DNA of 42,655 nucleotides from Candidatus Mediterraneibacter faecipullorum (GCA_019119675.1 DWWO01000015.1:1-42655); one strand, 5' to 3'. Positions 1-10,070 are shown, counted from the stretch's first letter. Notes: generated by a model from the letters alone, not told the origin. Program-made: numbers and translations.

Positions 1-819
1 ATCTCCGTCATAGTTCTTGCATGCCCAGATATATCCGCCCTGGGATTTCATCACACGTGCTACTGCGTCATCGATCAGAGTGTAGAAATACTCAATTCCC
101 GCTTCTTTGAACTTCTCATCGAACTCTGCATCGTAGATTTCCTGGAAAATATCTTTAAATGTGTGGTCATATTTTTTAGAGATCGTATCCTTTGTAGCAA
201 ACCACAGGTCCTGTTTCGTATCAAGCGCATAGGAGAAACAGCTTCTGGCGAAACTTTCAATGGACTTGTTCAGATTATGCATGCCCTGTACGATACCCGG
301 ACCGTCAAAATTATGTACCAGCTCTTTTGTCTGGCTTCCGTCTTCAGCAGTGTACACAAGCTCCACTTTGCCTGCTCCCGGTATCTTCATCTCAGACCCT
401 TTGTAAACGTCACCATATGCATGTCTTGCGATGGTGATCGGTTTCTTCCAGTTTTTTACACATGGTTCAATGCCTTTTACTACAATGGGAGCACGGAATA
501 CTGTTCCGTCAAGGATCGCACGGATCGTCCCGTTCGGGCTCTTCCACATCTCTTTTAAGTTATACTCATCCATCCGTGCAGCATTCGGAGTGATCGTCGC
601 ACATTTTACGGCCACTTTGTATTTCTTTGTCGCCATAGCGGAATCGACCGTAACCTGATCATTTGTCTCATTTCTGTACTCAAGTCCCAGGTCGTAATAC
701 TCTGTTTTAAGATCAATATACGGAATGAGCAGCTCATCCTTGATCATCTTCCAGAGAATCCTTGTCATCTCGTCTCCGTCCATCTCTACAAGCGGTGTTG
801 TCATTTTAATTTTCGCCAT
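1..819 (-). CDS. icd: NADP-dependent isocitrate dehydrogenase, 3' end beyond window
   Basis: Oxidative decarboxylation of isocitrate to 2-oxoglutarate with NADP, in the cytoplasm. Only the first 273 codons are present; the frame is open to base 1 and about a third of a usual ~400-residue protein is missing. The N-terminus [20 protein letters not shown] is typical of the homodimeric, eukaryote-like NADP-IDH type, and later segments ([17 protein letters not shown], then [13 protein letters not shown] at the edge) fit it. The start is preceded by a strong AGGAGG site. It is the third gene after the putative Re-citrate synthase and the GntR regulator, all on one strand, so the three probably form one operon making 2-oxoglutarate for glutamate. 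Aconitase is not in the window and could lie past the left edge. Family call is secure. Confidence 0.95.
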   Translation of the reverse strand, partial: MAKIKMTTPLVEMDGDEMTRILWKMIKDELLIPYIDLKTEYYDLGLEYRNETNDQVTVDSAMATKKYKVAVKCATITPNAARMDEYNLKEMWKSPNGTIRAILDGTVFRAPIVVKGIEPCVKNWKKPITIARHAYGDVYKGSEMKIPGAGKVELVYTAEDGSQTKELVHNFDGPGIVQGMHNLNKSIESFARSCFSYALDTKQDLWFATKDTISKKYDHTFKDIFQEIYDAEFDEKFKEAGIEYFYTLIDDAVARVMKSQGGYIWACKNYDGD

Positions 820-890
820 TGTCTGTCTCCTCCTGTTCTTTTTCATTCCGGAATACCCGAACTGAATTGTTACATATTTACACTGTTGTG

Positions 891-1556
891 CTACTGGACA
901 CGATATCCCTGTTTCTTCAGGTTCTGCATCACATGCAGGATATGTTCGTTTGCAAGCTGCTCCGCCATTTCTGCATCGCGCTCTTTGATTGCCCGCAGGA
1001 TCTGCCGGTGCTCTCGTATGGATTTTCTCGCCCTTTCTTCCGAAACGATCGATGACTTTCTCGCCCTCTGTACATAATTATGAAAATCCGTCAAAACATG
1101 GCTTAATATCCTGCTTCCCGAAGCCTCATAGAGAATTGCATGAAATCTGCCGTCAAGCGCAGCCACTTGCTGCACGCTGAACCCGCTTTCCCTGTTCATC
1201 TGAAATTCAGAGAGCATCAGCGTCTCTTCCAGTTCCTCGAGCTGTTTCTCTGTTATATGTTCTGCAGCCCATCTGGCACACAGTCCTTCCAGATGTGACC
1301 GCACCATATAGATATCCCAGATATCCTTCTGGCTGATGCCTGTTACATAAGCTCCTCTGTTGGGAATGATCGTCACAAGCCCCTCCAGTTCAAGCTGGCG
1401 CAGCGCCTCCCTTACAGGAGTCCGGCTTACTCCTAATTCTCTGCCGATCGTATTCTCCCTGAGTTCATCGTTTTCCTTATATTTCCCGCTGAGGATGTCC
1501 TCGCGGATCTTCTGGAAAACCCGCCCGCTCAGTGAATGATCCTGGTATTCTTCCAT
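891..1556 (-). CDS. GntR-family transcriptional regulator, FCD (FadR-C) type
   Basis: 221-residue DNA-binding regulator. Residues about 10-75 form the winged helix typical of GntR, with [18 protein letters not shown] followed by the wing segment IPNRGAYV. Residues about 80-215 are the helical FCD effector domain, with acidic and His positions ([21 protein letters not shown]) like those that bind a metal and a carboxylic-acid ligand in this subfamily. It sits 16 bp after the putative Re-citrate synthase and 71 bp before icd, with an AGGAGG site before the ATG. A plausible role is control of its own operon through the TTGTATACAA palindrome over the promoter near 3011, with citrate or another organic acid as ligand. 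Family is clear; target and ligand are inferred. Confidence 0.9.
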   Translation of the reverse strand: MEEYQDHSLSGRVFQKIREDILSGKYKENDELRENTIGRELGVSRTPVREALRQLELEGLVTIIPNRGAYVTGISQKDIWDIYMVRSHLEGLCARWAAEHITEKQLEELEETLMLSEFQMNRESGFSVQQVAALDGRFHAILYEASGSRILSHVLTDFHNYVQRARKSSIVSEERARKSIREHRQILRAIKERDAEMAEQLANEHILHVMQNLKKQGYRVQ

Positions 1557-1572
1557 TCTGAAGTCCTCCTGG

Positions 1573-2961
1573 TCATAATGTCATATGCAGCTTTTCGCAC
1601 ACACTTTCTATTTTGTCAATTAATTCTTCATCTGTCAAGACCGTAACTCTGCCATCCTCGTATTCTTTATCTACACTTGCCTTTACCATCTGTACCAATT
1701 CTGAGTTTTTGTCCACCTCCCGATCTCCGGAAAGCCTATAATATGTATTGATCCAGTAGGCGATACCTGCAGCCCCGGAAGTATTAGAGACTGATACAAG
1801 AGCCGGACGGTTCAGGAATTTATCTGTATCAAATATATTGTAGATTTCTTCGTTCTTGAGCATTCCGTCCGCATGGATCCCCGCCCTTGTTACATTGAAA
1901 TTTTTACCCACAAAAGGAGTCCTTGACGGAATATGATAGCCAATCTCTTTTTCATAATATTCTGCAAGTTCCGTGATCACCGTCGTGTCCATGCCGTCCA
2001 GGGTTCCCCGGAGCTGCGCATACTCAAATACCATTGCCTCCAGGGGAGTATTACCTGTACGTTCTCCTATGCCAAACAGAGAACAGTTGACTCCGCACGC
2101 ACCATAGAGCCAGGCAGTGCTGGAATTGTTCACCGCTTTATAAAAATCATTATGTCCGTGAAATTCAATCAGTTCACTGGGAACTCCCGCATGAGTCATC
2201 AGACCATAAATAATACCCGGAATCGATCTCGGGATCACAGCTCCGGGATAATTTACGCCATATCCCATTGTATCGCAGACACGTACCTTTACCGGTGTCT
2301 TGTATTCCTCCATCAATTTCATCAGCTCTACACAAAACGGGATCACAAAACCATAGATATCCGACCTTGTAATATCCTCCAGATGACATCTCGGCCTGAT
2401 TCCTGTTTCCATGCATTCACGCACAACAGAAAGATAATGCTCCATTGCCTGTCTTCTTGTCATTTTGAGTTTATAGAAAATATGATAATCTGAACAGCTC
2501 ACAAGGATTCCCGTCTCCTTCAGCCCGATCTCTTTTACAAGCTCAAAATCCTTCCTGCTGGCCCGGATCCAGCTTGTCACTTCAGGAAATTTGTATCCTT
2601 TCTCAAGACAGCGGTATACTGCATCTCTGTCTTTTTTGCTGTAGAGAAAAAACTCACTCTGGCGGACTTTCCCGTTTGGTCCGCCCAAACGGTGCAGATA
2701 GTCATAGATCGTCACGATCTGCTCTGAAGTATAGGGCGCTCTGGACTGCTGTCCGTCCCGGAACGTTGTATCCGTGATCCATATTTCATCCGGCATATGG
2801 TGGGGTACTGTCCTGTCATTAAAAGCGATTTTCGGTATCTCGTCATATCGGAACAGATTCCGAAACACATTCGGGGTCTCCACATCCACGAGCGGATACA
2901 TGTGTTCCTCAAGTTCCAGCAGATTCGTATGTTCGTTTAAATAAACTTTTCTGTCTTCCAT
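1573..2961 (-). CDS. Putative Re-citrate synthase (DRE-TIM / isopropylmalate-synthase-like)
   Basis: 462-residue member of the DRE-TIM metallolyase superfamily, which also holds isopropylmalate and homocitrate synthases. The metal and substrate motifs are visible: ITDTTFRDGQQSR early, HLEDITRSD in the middle and EFHGHNDFY later. It lacks a LeuA regulatory domain and is longer before the barrel than NifV. Proteins of this type in Clostridia were shown to be Re-face citrate synthases (Clostridium kluyveri), and location beside an NADP isocitrate dehydrogenase supports citrate formation from acetyl-CoA and oxaloacetate rather than leucine or lysine synthesis. Start ATG follows GGAGGAAGAGAGCA. 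First gene of the operon, under a sigma-A promoter with an overlapping palindrome. Alternative: homocitrate synthase-like enzyme of other specificity. Confidence 0.75.
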   Translation of the reverse strand: MEDRKVYLNEHTNLLELEEHMYPLVDVETPNVFRNLFRYDEIPKIAFNDRTVPHHMPDEIWITDTTFRDGQQSRAPYTSEQIVTIYDYLHRLGGPNGKVRQSEFFLYSKKDRDAVYRCLEKGYKFPEVTSWIRASRKDFELVKEIGLKETGILVSCSDYHIFYKLKMTRRQAMEHYLSVVRECMETGIRPRCHLEDITRSDIYGFVIPFCVELMKLMEEYKTPVKVRVCDTMGYGVNYPGAVIPRSIPGIIYGLMTHAGVPSELIEFHGHNDFYKAVNNSSTAWLYGACGVNCSLFGIGERTGNTPLEAMVFEYAQLRGTLDGMDTTVITELAEYYEKEIGYHIPSRTPFVGKNFNVTRAGIHADGMLKNEEIYNIFDTDKFLNRPALVSVSNTSGAAGIAYWINTYYRLSGDREVDKNSELVQMVKASVDKEYEDGRVTVLTDEELIDKIESVCEKLHMTL

Positions 2962-2994
2962 TGCTCTCTTCCTCCATCCGTCATGTGAGTCATT

Positions 2995-3028
2995 TTGTAT
3001 TCGTGTATAATTGTATACAAGAATACAA
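2995..3028. promoter_or_regulatory. Candidate GntR operator (nested palindromes)
   Basis: A perfect 10-bp palindrome TTGTATACAA lies at 3011-3020, and a wider inverted pair TTGTATTC (2995-3002) / GAATACAA (3021-3028) surrounds it. The inner palindrome abuts and partly covers the -10 box of the Re-citrate synthase promoter. GT-AC-centred palindromes are usual operators for FCD-type GntR regulators, and such a regulator is the next gene in the operon. Repression by occlusion of the -10 is the simple inference. Confidence 0.6.
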
Positions 3029-3038
3029 TTAATGTCAA
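3010..3038 (-). promoter_or_regulatory. Sigma-A promoter of the Re-citrate synthase operon
   Basis: Read on the minus strand: -35 TTGACA (3033-3038), 17-bp spacer, -10 TACAAT (3010-3015), about 40 bp before the gene's start. A perfect -35, optimal spacing and only one mismatch in the -10 make this a convincing promoter. Confidence 0.8.
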
Positions 3039-3070
3039 TCCTAAATTTAATACTGTATTAAAATAATAAA

Positions 3071-3116
3071 AAAAGAAGCCGGAAAACCATGGTTATCCCA
3101 TGTCTTTTCTGACTTC
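3071..3116 (-). terminator. Intrinsic terminator of the leuB-ilvD-ilvB-serC-serA operon
   Basis: On the minus strand an interrupted stem (AGAAG/CTTCT outer, GAAAA/TTTTC, then CATGG/CCATG) is followed at once by a run of eight T residues. It lies about 30 bp after the serA stop codon, where the operon should end. Confidence 0.8.
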
Positions 3117-3144
3117 TCTGTCAATTTAATTATCAGGATCTTTT

Positions 3145-4308
3145 CTATCGGATCACTCTGACTTTAAGCACTCCGTCTACAGATGCGATCTGCTCCTCCA
3201 GTTCTGCAGACACCCCGGTATCTACATCGATCATTGTATACGCATACTCTTTTCTGCTCTTATTTGTCATAAGGGAAATGTTCATGCCTTTATCTGCTAA
3301 TAATGTAGTAAACTGTCCCAGCATGTTCGGGATGTTCTTATGAAGGATCGTAATCCTTTCCCCGTCTCCTTTTGCTCCCATATTACAATCCGGATAATTT
3401 ACTGAATGCAAAATGTTACCGTTTTCCAGAAAGTCTCTTAATTCCGCTGCAGCCATCTTTGCACAGTTATCTTCGGATTCCTCAGTAGACGCGCCAAGAT
3501 GCGGGATCACGATGGCATTTTTAACGCCAACGATCTCTTTGGTCGGAAAATCAGTCACATAAGAACGAACTTTGCCGGAGACAAGAGCATCAACAATATC
3601 CTCCTGATTCACGAGAACATCCCTTGCAAGATTTAAAATCACTACGCCGTCCTTCATCAGACTGATCGCATTCTTGTCGATCATCCCCTTTGTGTCTTCA
3701 AGGGCCGGTACATGGATCGTGATGTAGTCGCACTCTTTGTACAGTTCATCCACTGTTTTTGCATGATGGATACTGCGTGACAGATTCCATGCAGCGTCAA
3801 CAGATACATATGGATCATATCCGTAAACACCCATTCCCAGATGGACCGCCACATTCGCAACACGCACTCCGATCGCCCCAAGACCGATCACGCCAAGTTT
3901 TTTGCCCTGAAGTTCTGTTCCGGCAAAAGCCTTTTTCTTCTTTTCAGTGATCTTAGCGATATCTCCGTCCTCTTCATACTCCTGCACCCAGTTAATACCC
4001 CCGATAATATCCCTTGCTGCCAGGAGCATGCCTGCGATCACCAGTTCTTTCACACCGTTCGCATTTGCACCGGGGGTGTTAAATACGACAATTCCCTCGT
4101 CCGCACAGCGATCTAAAGGTATATTGTTGACACCGGCACCCGCGCGGGCGATCGCTTTTAAATTCTTACTGAATTCCATATCATGCATTTTAGCGCTTCG
4201 CACAAGGATGGCATCTGCCTCTTCAGCATTTCCCGTTACAACATAGTTTTCATCCAGTTGATCCAGTCCCACTTCAGAGATCGGATTCAGGCAATGATAT
4301 TTATACAT
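3145..4308 (-). CDS. serA: D-3-phosphoglycerate dehydrogenase
   Basis: Oxidises 3-phosphoglycerate to 3-phosphohydroxypyruvate, first step of serine synthesis. The 387-residue protein has the D-2-hydroxyacid dehydrogenase fold: NAD motif GVIGLGAIGVRVA, then HVPALEDTKGMI, ILNLARDVLVNQ, and IPHLGASTEES carrying the catalytic His. A C-terminal ACT domain (from about residue 310, ITILHKNIPNMLGQFTTLLA) can bind serine for feedback inhibition. I chose the ATG at 4308 (MYKYHCLN) because GAGGAG sits just upstream and it follows the serC stop by one base. A further in-frame start at 4329 would only add seven residues overlapping serC. It partners serC in the serine pathway; serB is not in the window. 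Confidence 0.95.
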   Translation of the reverse strand: MYKYHCLNPISEVGLDQLDENYVVTGNAEEADAILVRSAKMHDMEFSKNLKAIARAGAGVNNIPLDRCADEGIVVFNTPGANANGVKELVIAGMLLAARDIIGGINWVQEYEEDGDIAKITEKKKKAFAGTELQGKKLGVIGLGAIGVRVANVAVHLGMGVYGYDPYVSVDAAWNLSRSIHHAKTVDELYKECDYITIHVPALEDTKGMIDKNAISLMKDGVVILNLARDVLVNQEDIVDALVSGKVRSYVTDFPTKEIVGVKNAIVIPHLGASTEESEDNCAKMAAAELRDFLENGNILHSVNYPDCNMGAKGDGERITILHKNIPNMLGQFTTLLADKGMNISLMTNKSRKEYAYTMIDVDTGVSAELEEQIASVDGVLKVRVIR

Positions 4309-4309
4309 C

Positions 4310-5392
4310 CTACAGATTCTCCTCTTCAAATTTCTTCATAAAATCAACAAGTGCCACAACGCCCTCATAAGGCATTGCATTGTAAATGCTCGCGCGCATG
4401 CCTCCGACTGTCCTGTGTCCTTTCAGATTCTCAAGCCCTGCTTCTTTTGCTTCTTTTACGAACTTCGCATCAAGATCGGCATTTCCTGTCACAAACGGAA
4501 CATTCATGAGAGAACGGTCTTTCGGAACTACGGTTCCTTTAAAAAGCCTGCTCTGATCCAGGAAATCATAGAGGACTTTTGCTTTCTTTTCATTTCTCTC
4601 TTTCATCGCTGCAAGACCGCCCTGGGCTTTGATCCACTTAAACACCTTGCCGCAGATATAGATTCCGTATGCCGGCGGTGTATTGTAGAGAGATTTGGCG
4701 TCTGCATGTGTCTTATAGGTAAGCATGGTCGGAGTTCCCGGAAGCACATCCTCCGTAATCAGATCCTCCCGGATGATCACGATGACCACTCCCGCAGGTC
4801 CGATGTTCTTCTGAACGCCTCCGTAGATCACGCCGTATTTTGTCACATCAACCGGCTCTGACAGAAAGCAGGAGGAAACATCTGCCACCAGCGTCTTGCC
4901 TTTCGTATTTGGCAGTTCTTTAAATTTAGTTCCGTAGATGGTATTGTTCTCACAGATATATACATAATCCGCATCCCCGGATACCGGGAGATCTGAACAG
5001 TCCGGGATATATGAGAACGTCTTATCCTCCGACGAAGCGATCCGGTTGACTTTCCCGTATTTCTCCGCCTCTTTTGCCGCTTTCTTCGCCCACTGTCCGG
5101 TAATGATATAATCCGCAACACGGTTCTTCATCAGGTTCATCGGGATCATGGCAAACTGCTGGGAAGCGCCGCCCTGCAGGAACAGCACCTTATAATTATC
5201 CGGGATACCCATCAGATCACGGAGATCCTGCTCCGCTGTCGTAATGATCTCCTCGAACGCTTTGGAACGATGGCTCATCTCCATCACCGACATGCCGGTC
5301 CCTTTATAATCCAGCATCTCTGCCGCCGCTTCTTTAAGCACTTCTTCCGGCAGTACTGCCGGCCCCGCTGAAAAGTTATACACTCTGCTCAT
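4310..5392 (-). CDS. serC: Phosphoserine aminotransferase
   Basis: PLP enzyme converting 3-phosphohydroxypyruvate and glutamate to phosphoserine and 2-oxoglutarate. The 360-residue length and the N-terminus MSRVYNFSAGPAVLPEEVL are characteristic of SerC. LQGGASQQFAMIPMN (phosphate/PLP contact) and GGVQKNIGPAG, holding the Schiff-base Lys, are present, and FVKEAKEAGLENLKGHRTVGGMRAS is the standard C-terminal segment. The start overlaps the end of ilvB by 17 bases, and serA follows after one base, so translation of the three is probably coupled. The glutamate it consumes links it to the 2-oxoglutarate operon next door only in a metabolic sense. Confidence 0.97.
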   Translation of the reverse strand: MSRVYNFSAGPAVLPEEVLKEAAAEMLDYKGTGMSVMEMSHRSKAFEEIITTAEQDLRDLMGIPDNYKVLFLQGGASQQFAMIPMNLMKNRVADYIITGQWAKKAAKEAEKYGKVNRIASSEDKTFSYIPDCSDLPVSGDADYVYICENNTIYGTKFKELPNTKGKTLVADVSSCFLSEPVDVTKYGVIYGGVQKNIGPAGVVIVIIREDLITEDVLPGTPTMLTYKTHADAKSLYNTPPAYGIYICGKVFKWIKAQGGLAAMKERNEKKAKVLYDFLDQSRLFKGTVVPKDRSLMNVPFVTGNADLDAKFVKEAKEAGLENLKGHRTVGGMRASIYNAMPYEGVVALVDFMKKFEEENL

Positions 5393-7064
5393 TGTTCATA
5401 TCCTCCTCATCAAACGCTTCTTTGATATCTGCTCCCGGCGCCACCATCGGCCACACTTTGTCATCGCTGCCGATCTGACAGTCGATCACGACAGGCCTGT
5501 TCAGCGAAAGAGCTTTCTCAAACGCCGCTTTAAACTCATCCTGTGTCTCTACATGAATGCCAACCGCACCCATCGCCTCTGCTGCCTTTGCAAAATCAAC
5601 AGAATCGCGTAACACTGTGGCTGAATAACGCTCGTCATAAAACAGATCCTGCCATTGGCGCACCATGCCGAGCACATGATTATTGACTACAACCTCAATG
5701 ATCGGGATGTTGTGTCTGACTGCTGTAGCTATCTCGTTCATATTCATACGGAAACATCCGTCGCCGGCTATATTGACCACAGTTTTATCCGGGCAGCCGA
5801 CTTTGGCTCCCATGGATGCGCCCAGACCGTATCCCATAGTGCCCAGTCCTCCTGATGTAAGCAGCGTCCGCGGTTTTGTGTATTTATAATACTGTGCCGC
5901 CCACATCTGATGCTGTCCCACTTCCGTGACGATCAGTGCATCGCCCTTTGTCTGGCGGTAGATTTCTTCCACGATAAACGGACCTGTGAGGACATCCGGA
6001 TGATATTTCAGCGGATATTTTTCCTTATATGCCCGGATCTTTTCAAGCCATGCACCGTGATCCTGCTGCTTCAGATTGCGGTTCAGTATTCCTAAGACTT
6101 CTTTCACGTCTCCGATGATTTCCTCAGAGACAAGAATGTTCTTGTTGATCTCAGCTGCGTCGATATCGATCTGCAATATTTTTGCATTCTTCGCAAATGT
6201 CTGCGTATTTCCCGTAACACGGTCGCTGAACCTTGCTCCCAGCACAACGAGAAGATCGCATTCACTCACACCATAATTTGAAGTTTTAGTCCCGTGCATG
6301 CCCAGCATTCCGGTATAACGCGGATCTGTTCCCGGGAAAGCACCTTTTCCCATAAGTGTGTCAGCGACCGGTGCGTCCAGTTTATCTACAAACTCCATCA
6401 ATTCCTTACTTGCACCGGAAAGGACAGCGCCGCCTCCTACGAAGACATACGGCTTCTCAGACTCTTCCAGCATAGAAAGCACTTTTTTGATCTTCTCTTC
6501 ACTGATATGCGGATGCTCGGGAACATATTTTCCAAGTTCCTGACGTTCATACTCCGTGACTGCAGCCGTCACATCTTTCGGAATATCGATCAGTACCGGT
6601 CCCGGTCTCCCGGATTTTGCGATCCGGAATGCCTTGCGTATCGTATCCGCAAGTTTTGTCACGTCTTTCACAATAAAACTGTATTTTGTGATCGGCATCG
6701 TAATGCCTGTGATATCAATTTCCTGAAAACTGTCTTTTCCCAAAAGAGATACGCCCACATTGCATGTGATCGCAACGATCGGAATAGAATCCATATACGC
6801 TGTAGCGATCCCTGTAACAAGATTTGTGGCCCCCGGTCCGCTGGTGGCAAGGCATACCCCCACTTTTCCGGTCGCACGCGCATAGCCGTCCGCAGCATGG
6901 GATGCACCCTGTTCATGGGAAGTCAGGATATGCCGGATCTCGTCCCGGTGTTTGTACAGTTCATCATACACATTGAGAATAGCTCCGCCCGGATACCCGA
7001 ATATCGTGTCTACCCCCTGCTCTTTCAGGCACTCTATTACTATCTCAGCTCCATTTAACTGCAT
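5376..7064 (-). CDS. ilvB: Acetolactate synthase large subunit
   Basis: ThDP enzyme condensing pyruvate (or pyruvate with 2-oxobutyrate) to acetolactate or acetohydroxybutyrate, first common step of branched-chain amino acids. In 562 residues the domains are in order: N-terminal pyrimidine-binding domain with GYPGGAILNVYDELY and the catalytic Glu in LTSHEQGASHAADGYARATG; central FAD-binding domain; C-terminal domain with the ThDP motif IAGDGCFRMNMNEI ending in VVVNN. Length and FAD region fit biosynthetic IlvB, not catabolic AlsS. No regulatory small subunit gene (ilvN) is adjacent; downstream comes serC. The AGGAG site is rather far (about 14 bases) from the ATG. Confidence 0.95.
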   Translation of the reverse strand: MQLNGAEIVIECLKEQGVDTIFGYPGGAILNVYDELYKHRDEIRHILTSHEQGASHAADGYARATGKVGVCLATSGPGATNLVTGIATAYMDSIPIVAITCNVGVSLLGKDSFQEIDITGITMPITKYSFIVKDVTKLADTIRKAFRIAKSGRPGPVLIDIPKDVTAAVTEYERQELGKYVPEHPHISEEKIKKVLSMLEESEKPYVFVGGGAVLSGASKELMEFVDKLDAPVADTLMGKGAFPGTDPRYTGMLGMHGTKTSNYGVSECDLLVVLGARFSDRVTGNTQTFAKNAKILQIDIDAAEINKNILVSEEIIGDVKEVLGILNRNLKQQDHGAWLEKIRAYKEKYPLKYHPDVLTGPFIVEEIYRQTKGDALIVTEVGQHQMWAAQYYKYTKPRTLLTSGGLGTMGYGLGASMGAKVGCPDKTVVNIAGDGCFRMNMNEIATAVRHNIPIIEVVVNNHVLGMVRQWQDLFYDERYSATVLRDSVDFAKAAEAMGAVGIHVETQDEFKAAFEKALSLNRPVVIDCQIGSDDKVWPMVAPGADIKEAFDEEDMNNEQSV

Positions 7065-7101
7065 TCTTTTTTCTTACGCTCCTTTCAACTTGAGGACTCA
7101 C

Positions 7102-8781
7102 TTAGTCCTCCTTCTTCCCCGGTACTTCAAGGATAGCACCTCTGTTGCCGGAAGTCACCATGGCAGCGTATCTCGTAAGATATCCTGTCTTTACCTTCGG
7201 CTCTCTCGGCTGCCATTTTGCCTTTCTTGCAGCCATCTCTTCATCAGAGATATCAAGTTCCAGCTTCAGCTCCGGTATATTGATCTTGATGATATCACCT
7301 TCTTCTACCAGTGCGATCGGACCGCCCACAGCCGCCTCCGGTGAAACGTGTCCGATGGAAGCTCCACGGGATGCACCGCTGAACCGGCCGTCCGTGATCA
7401 GGGCAACCGTAGAACCCAGGCCGTATCCTGCAATTGCAGAAGTCGGATTGAGCATCTCGCGCATCCCCGGTCCACCCTTCGGTCCTTCATAGCGGATCAC
7501 GATAACATCTCCCGGGTTGATCTTTCCACTCTTGATCGCTTCTGTCGCCTCTTCGTCACTCTCAAAGATCCTTGCAGGACCTTCATGCACCAGCATCTCA
7601 TCGCAGACAGCAGAGCGTTTTACTACACTTCCGTCCGGCGCCAGATTTCCCTTCAGGACAGCAAGCCCGCCGGTCTCGCTGTACGGATTGTCGATCGGAC
7701 GGATCACTTCCGGATTCAGGTTCTCGCACCCGGCGATATTCTCTCCTACTGTTTTTCCCGTAACTGTCATGCAGTCCAGATTTAACAGATTCTTCTTGCT
7801 CAATTCGTTCATGACCGCGTATACTCCGCCGGCTTCATTGAGGTCTTCTATATATGTATGTCCTGCCGGTGCCAGATGACACAGGTTCGGGGTCTTCTCA
7901 CTGATACCATTTGCGAAATCAATCTCAAAATCCATTCCGATCTCATGGGCGATTGCCGGAAGATGCAGCATGCTGTTGGTAGAACAGCCGAGTGCCATAT
8001 CTACTGTCAGCGCATTAAGGATGGCATCTTCTGTCATGATGTCGCGGGGTCTGATGTTCTTTCTCACCAGTTCCATTACCTGCATGCCCGCATGTTTCGC
8101 AAGCTGCAGCCTTGCAGAATATACAGCCGGGATCGTGCCGTTGCCGCGAAGTCCCATTCCCAGTGCTTCCGTCAGACAGTTCATGCTGTTTGCGGTGTAC
8201 ATGCCGGAACAGGAACCACAGGTAGGACATGCCTTATTCTCATATTCACACAGATCCTCATCCGTGATCTTTCCTGCCGCATGCGCTCCTACCGCCTCGA
8301 ACATGCTGGAAAGACTTGTACGCCCGCCCTTTACATGACCGGCAAGCATGGGACCGCCGCTGACGAAGATCGTCGGGATATTGACGCGGGCTGCCGCCAT
8401 CAAAAGCCCCGGTACGTTTTTATCACAATTGGGGATCATCACAAGTCCGTCAAACTGATGTGCCATCGCCAGCGCTTCCGTGGAGTCCGCGATCAGATCT
8501 CTTGTAACAAGTGAATACTTCATTCCGATATGCCCCATAGCAATACCGTCACATACCGCGATGGCAGGGACAACGATCGGAGTGCCGCCTGCCATGGCAA
8601 CTCCCATCTTGACTGCTTCAGTGATCTTGTCAAGATTCATATGTCCGGGTACGATTTCATTGTAGGAGCTGACCACACCGATCAGCGGTCTGTCAAGCTC
8701 TTCCTGCGTCATCCCCAGGGCGTTAAATAAAGATCTGTGGGGCGCCTGCTGTACACCTTTTGTCACTGTATCACTTCTCAT
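7102..8781 (-). CDS. ilvD: Dihydroxy-acid dehydratase
   Basis: Dehydrates 2,3-dihydroxyisovalerate and 2,3-dihydroxymethylvalerate to the 2-oxo acids, penultimate step of valine and isoleucine synthesis. The 559-residue protein carries the iron-sulfur Cys residues in [13 protein letters not shown] and [19 protein letters not shown], and the C-terminal catalytic segment [21 protein letters not shown]. Start ATG follows GAGAGGAATTGACAG. Second gene of the leuB operon, 87 bp after leuB and 37 bp before ilvB. ilvC, the enzyme between IlvB and IlvD, is not in the window. Confidence 0.97.
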   Translation of the reverse strand: MRSDTVTKGVQQAPHRSLFNALGMTQEELDRPLIGVVSSYNEIVPGHMNLDKITEAVKMGVAMAGGTPIVVPAIAVCDGIAMGHIGMKYSLVTRDLIADSTEALAMAHQFDGLVMIPNCDKNVPGLLMAAARVNIPTIFVSGGPMLAGHVKGGRTSLSSMFEAVGAHAAGKITDEDLCEYENKACPTCGSCSGMYTANSMNCLTEALGMGLRGNGTIPAVYSARLQLAKHAGMQVMELVRKNIRPRDIMTEDAILNALTVDMALGCSTNSMLHLPAIAHEIGMDFEIDFANGISEKTPNLCHLAPAGHTYIEDLNEAGGVYAVMNELSKKNLLNLDCMTVTGKTVGENIAGCENLNPEVIRPIDNPYSETGGLAVLKGNLAPDGSVVKRSAVCDEMLVHEGPARIFESDEEATEAIKSGKINPGDVIVIRYEGPKGGPGMREMLNPTSAIAGYGLGSTVALITDGRFSGASRGASIGHVSPEAAVGGPIALVEEGDIIKINIPELKLELDISDEEMAARKAKWQPREPKVKTGYLTRYAAMVTSGNRGAILEVPGKKED

Positions 8782-8868
8782 CTGTCAATTCCTCTCTTTC
8801 TTACGTTTTCTGCATATATCCCGATTTCCGCCGTTACACTGCTGCCGGCCGTATATCAGACAGTACCA

Positions 8869-9954
8869 TTATTTAATATATGCGCAGATCCTGTCTCCCA
8901 TCTCTTTTGTTCCGATCCGCTTCATACCGTCCGACATGATGTCGATCGTACGGTATCCCTCTTTCAATACTGCGGATACGGCTTTCTCTACGGCTTCCGC
9001 CTCCCGGTCAAGGTCGAAGGAATATCTCAGCATCATAGCCGCCGACAGTATCGTTGCGATCGGATTGGCGATCCCCTGTCCTGCAATGTCCGGTGCCGAA
9101 CCTCCGCTTGGCTCATAAAGCCCGAACTTCGTCTCATTTAAACTTGCGCTTGCAAGCATTCCGATAGAGCCTGTCACCATACTGGCTTCGTCAGAGAGAA
9201 TATCTCCGAACATGTTCTCTGTCAGGATCACGTCAAACTGCGCCGGATCCTTTACAAGCTGCATCGCACAGTTGTCAACCAGCATATGCTCCAGTGTTAC
9301 TTCCGGATACTCTTTCGCCACATCCTCCACGACTTTTCGCCACAGTCTGGAAGAATCCAGTACGTTCGCCTTATCCACGCTGGTCACTTTTTTCCGTCTC
9401 TTCATGGCTATGTCAAAACCGCGTTTTGCAATCCTGCGGATCTCTGTCTCACTGTATGTAAGTTCATCCTTTGCCACAAGAACGCCGTCCACTTTCTCCG
9501 TGCTCCTCTTGCCGAAATAAAGTCCGCCGGTCAGCTCTCTCATGATCATCATGTCAAATCCCCGGTCTGCGATCTCTTCTTTCAGCGGGCATGCACCTTT
9601 CAGTTCCGGATACAGCACAGCCGGCCTTAAATTTGCAAACAGGTTCAGCCCTTTCCGAAGGGCTAACAATCCGGCCTCCGGGCGTTTGGACGGCTCCAGC
9701 CGGTACCATGGCGACGTCTTCGCATCTCCGCCGATCGATCCCATCAGGACCGCATCACTTTTCTTTGCCGCTTCCAGCGTCTCGTCTGTGAGAGGTACTC
9801 CGTTTGCATCAATAGATGCCCCTCCCATCAAAAGCTGGGTATAAGAAAAAGAATGGCCGTAAACCTCTGCGATCCGGTCGAGCACTTTCATCGCCTCATC
9901 CACGATCTCAGGACCGATGCCATCCCCTTTTATCACTCCGATCTTCATATTCAT
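8869..9954 (-). CDS. leuB: 3-Isopropylmalate dehydrogenase
   Basis: NAD-dependent oxidative decarboxylation of 3-isopropylmalate in leucine synthesis. The 361-residue protein shows [20 protein letters not shown] at the N-terminus, the SerGlu loop region [35 protein letters not shown] and [21 protein letters not shown] with metal-binding Asp residues, and [16 protein letters not shown]. These are LeuB rather than isocitrate dehydrogenase signatures. The first ATG was kept because an AAGGA site lies nine bases before it; an ATG two codons later is a minor alternative. First gene of the operon. leuA, leuC and leuD are absent here, so the leucine genes are split over the genome. Confidence 0.96.
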   Translation of the reverse strand: MNMKIGVIKGDGIGPEIVDEAMKVLDRIAEVYGHSFSYTQLLMGGASIDANGVPLTDETLEAAKKSDAVLMGSIGGDAKTSPWYRLEPSKRPEAGLLALRKGLNLFANLRPAVLYPELKGACPLKEEIADRGFDMMIMRELTGGLYFGKRSTEKVDGVLVAKDELTYSETEIRRIAKRGFDIAMKRRKKVTSVDKANVLDSSRLWRKVVEDVAKEYPEVTLEHMLVDNCAMQLVKDPAQFDVILTENMFGDILSDEASMVTGSIGMLASASLNETKFGLYEPSGGSAPDIAGQGIANPIATILSAAMMLRYSFDLDREAEAVEKAVSAVLKEGYRTIDIMSDGMKRIGTKEMGDRICAYIK

Positions 9955-9991
9955 AACCGCTCATCCTTCCAAATCTGAAATATCATTGATT

Positions 9992-10020
9992 ATCATACCT
10001 CATTTTGTAACGTGTTTCAA
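9992..10020 (-). promoter_or_regulatory. Sigma-A promoter of the leuB-ilvD-ilvB-serC-serA operon
   Basis: On the minus strand: -35 TTGAAA (10015-10020), 17-bp spacer, -10 TATGAT (9992-9997), about 40 bp before leuB. The leader is too short for a T-box or leader-peptide attenuator, and I saw no convincing CodY box, so control of this operon is not visible. Confidence 0.78.
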
Positions 10021-10070
10021 GTAGCAGCAGCAAAAAATAGAGGGCACTCTAATATTTAGTTATAACAAAA

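Noticed and set aside
6294..7058. Long antisense frame opposite ilvB
   Set aside because: Shadow of a conserved coding gene; no start signal or family resemblance.
9971..9990. CodY-like box upstream of leuB
   Set aside because: The best alignment has about seven mismatches from the consensus.
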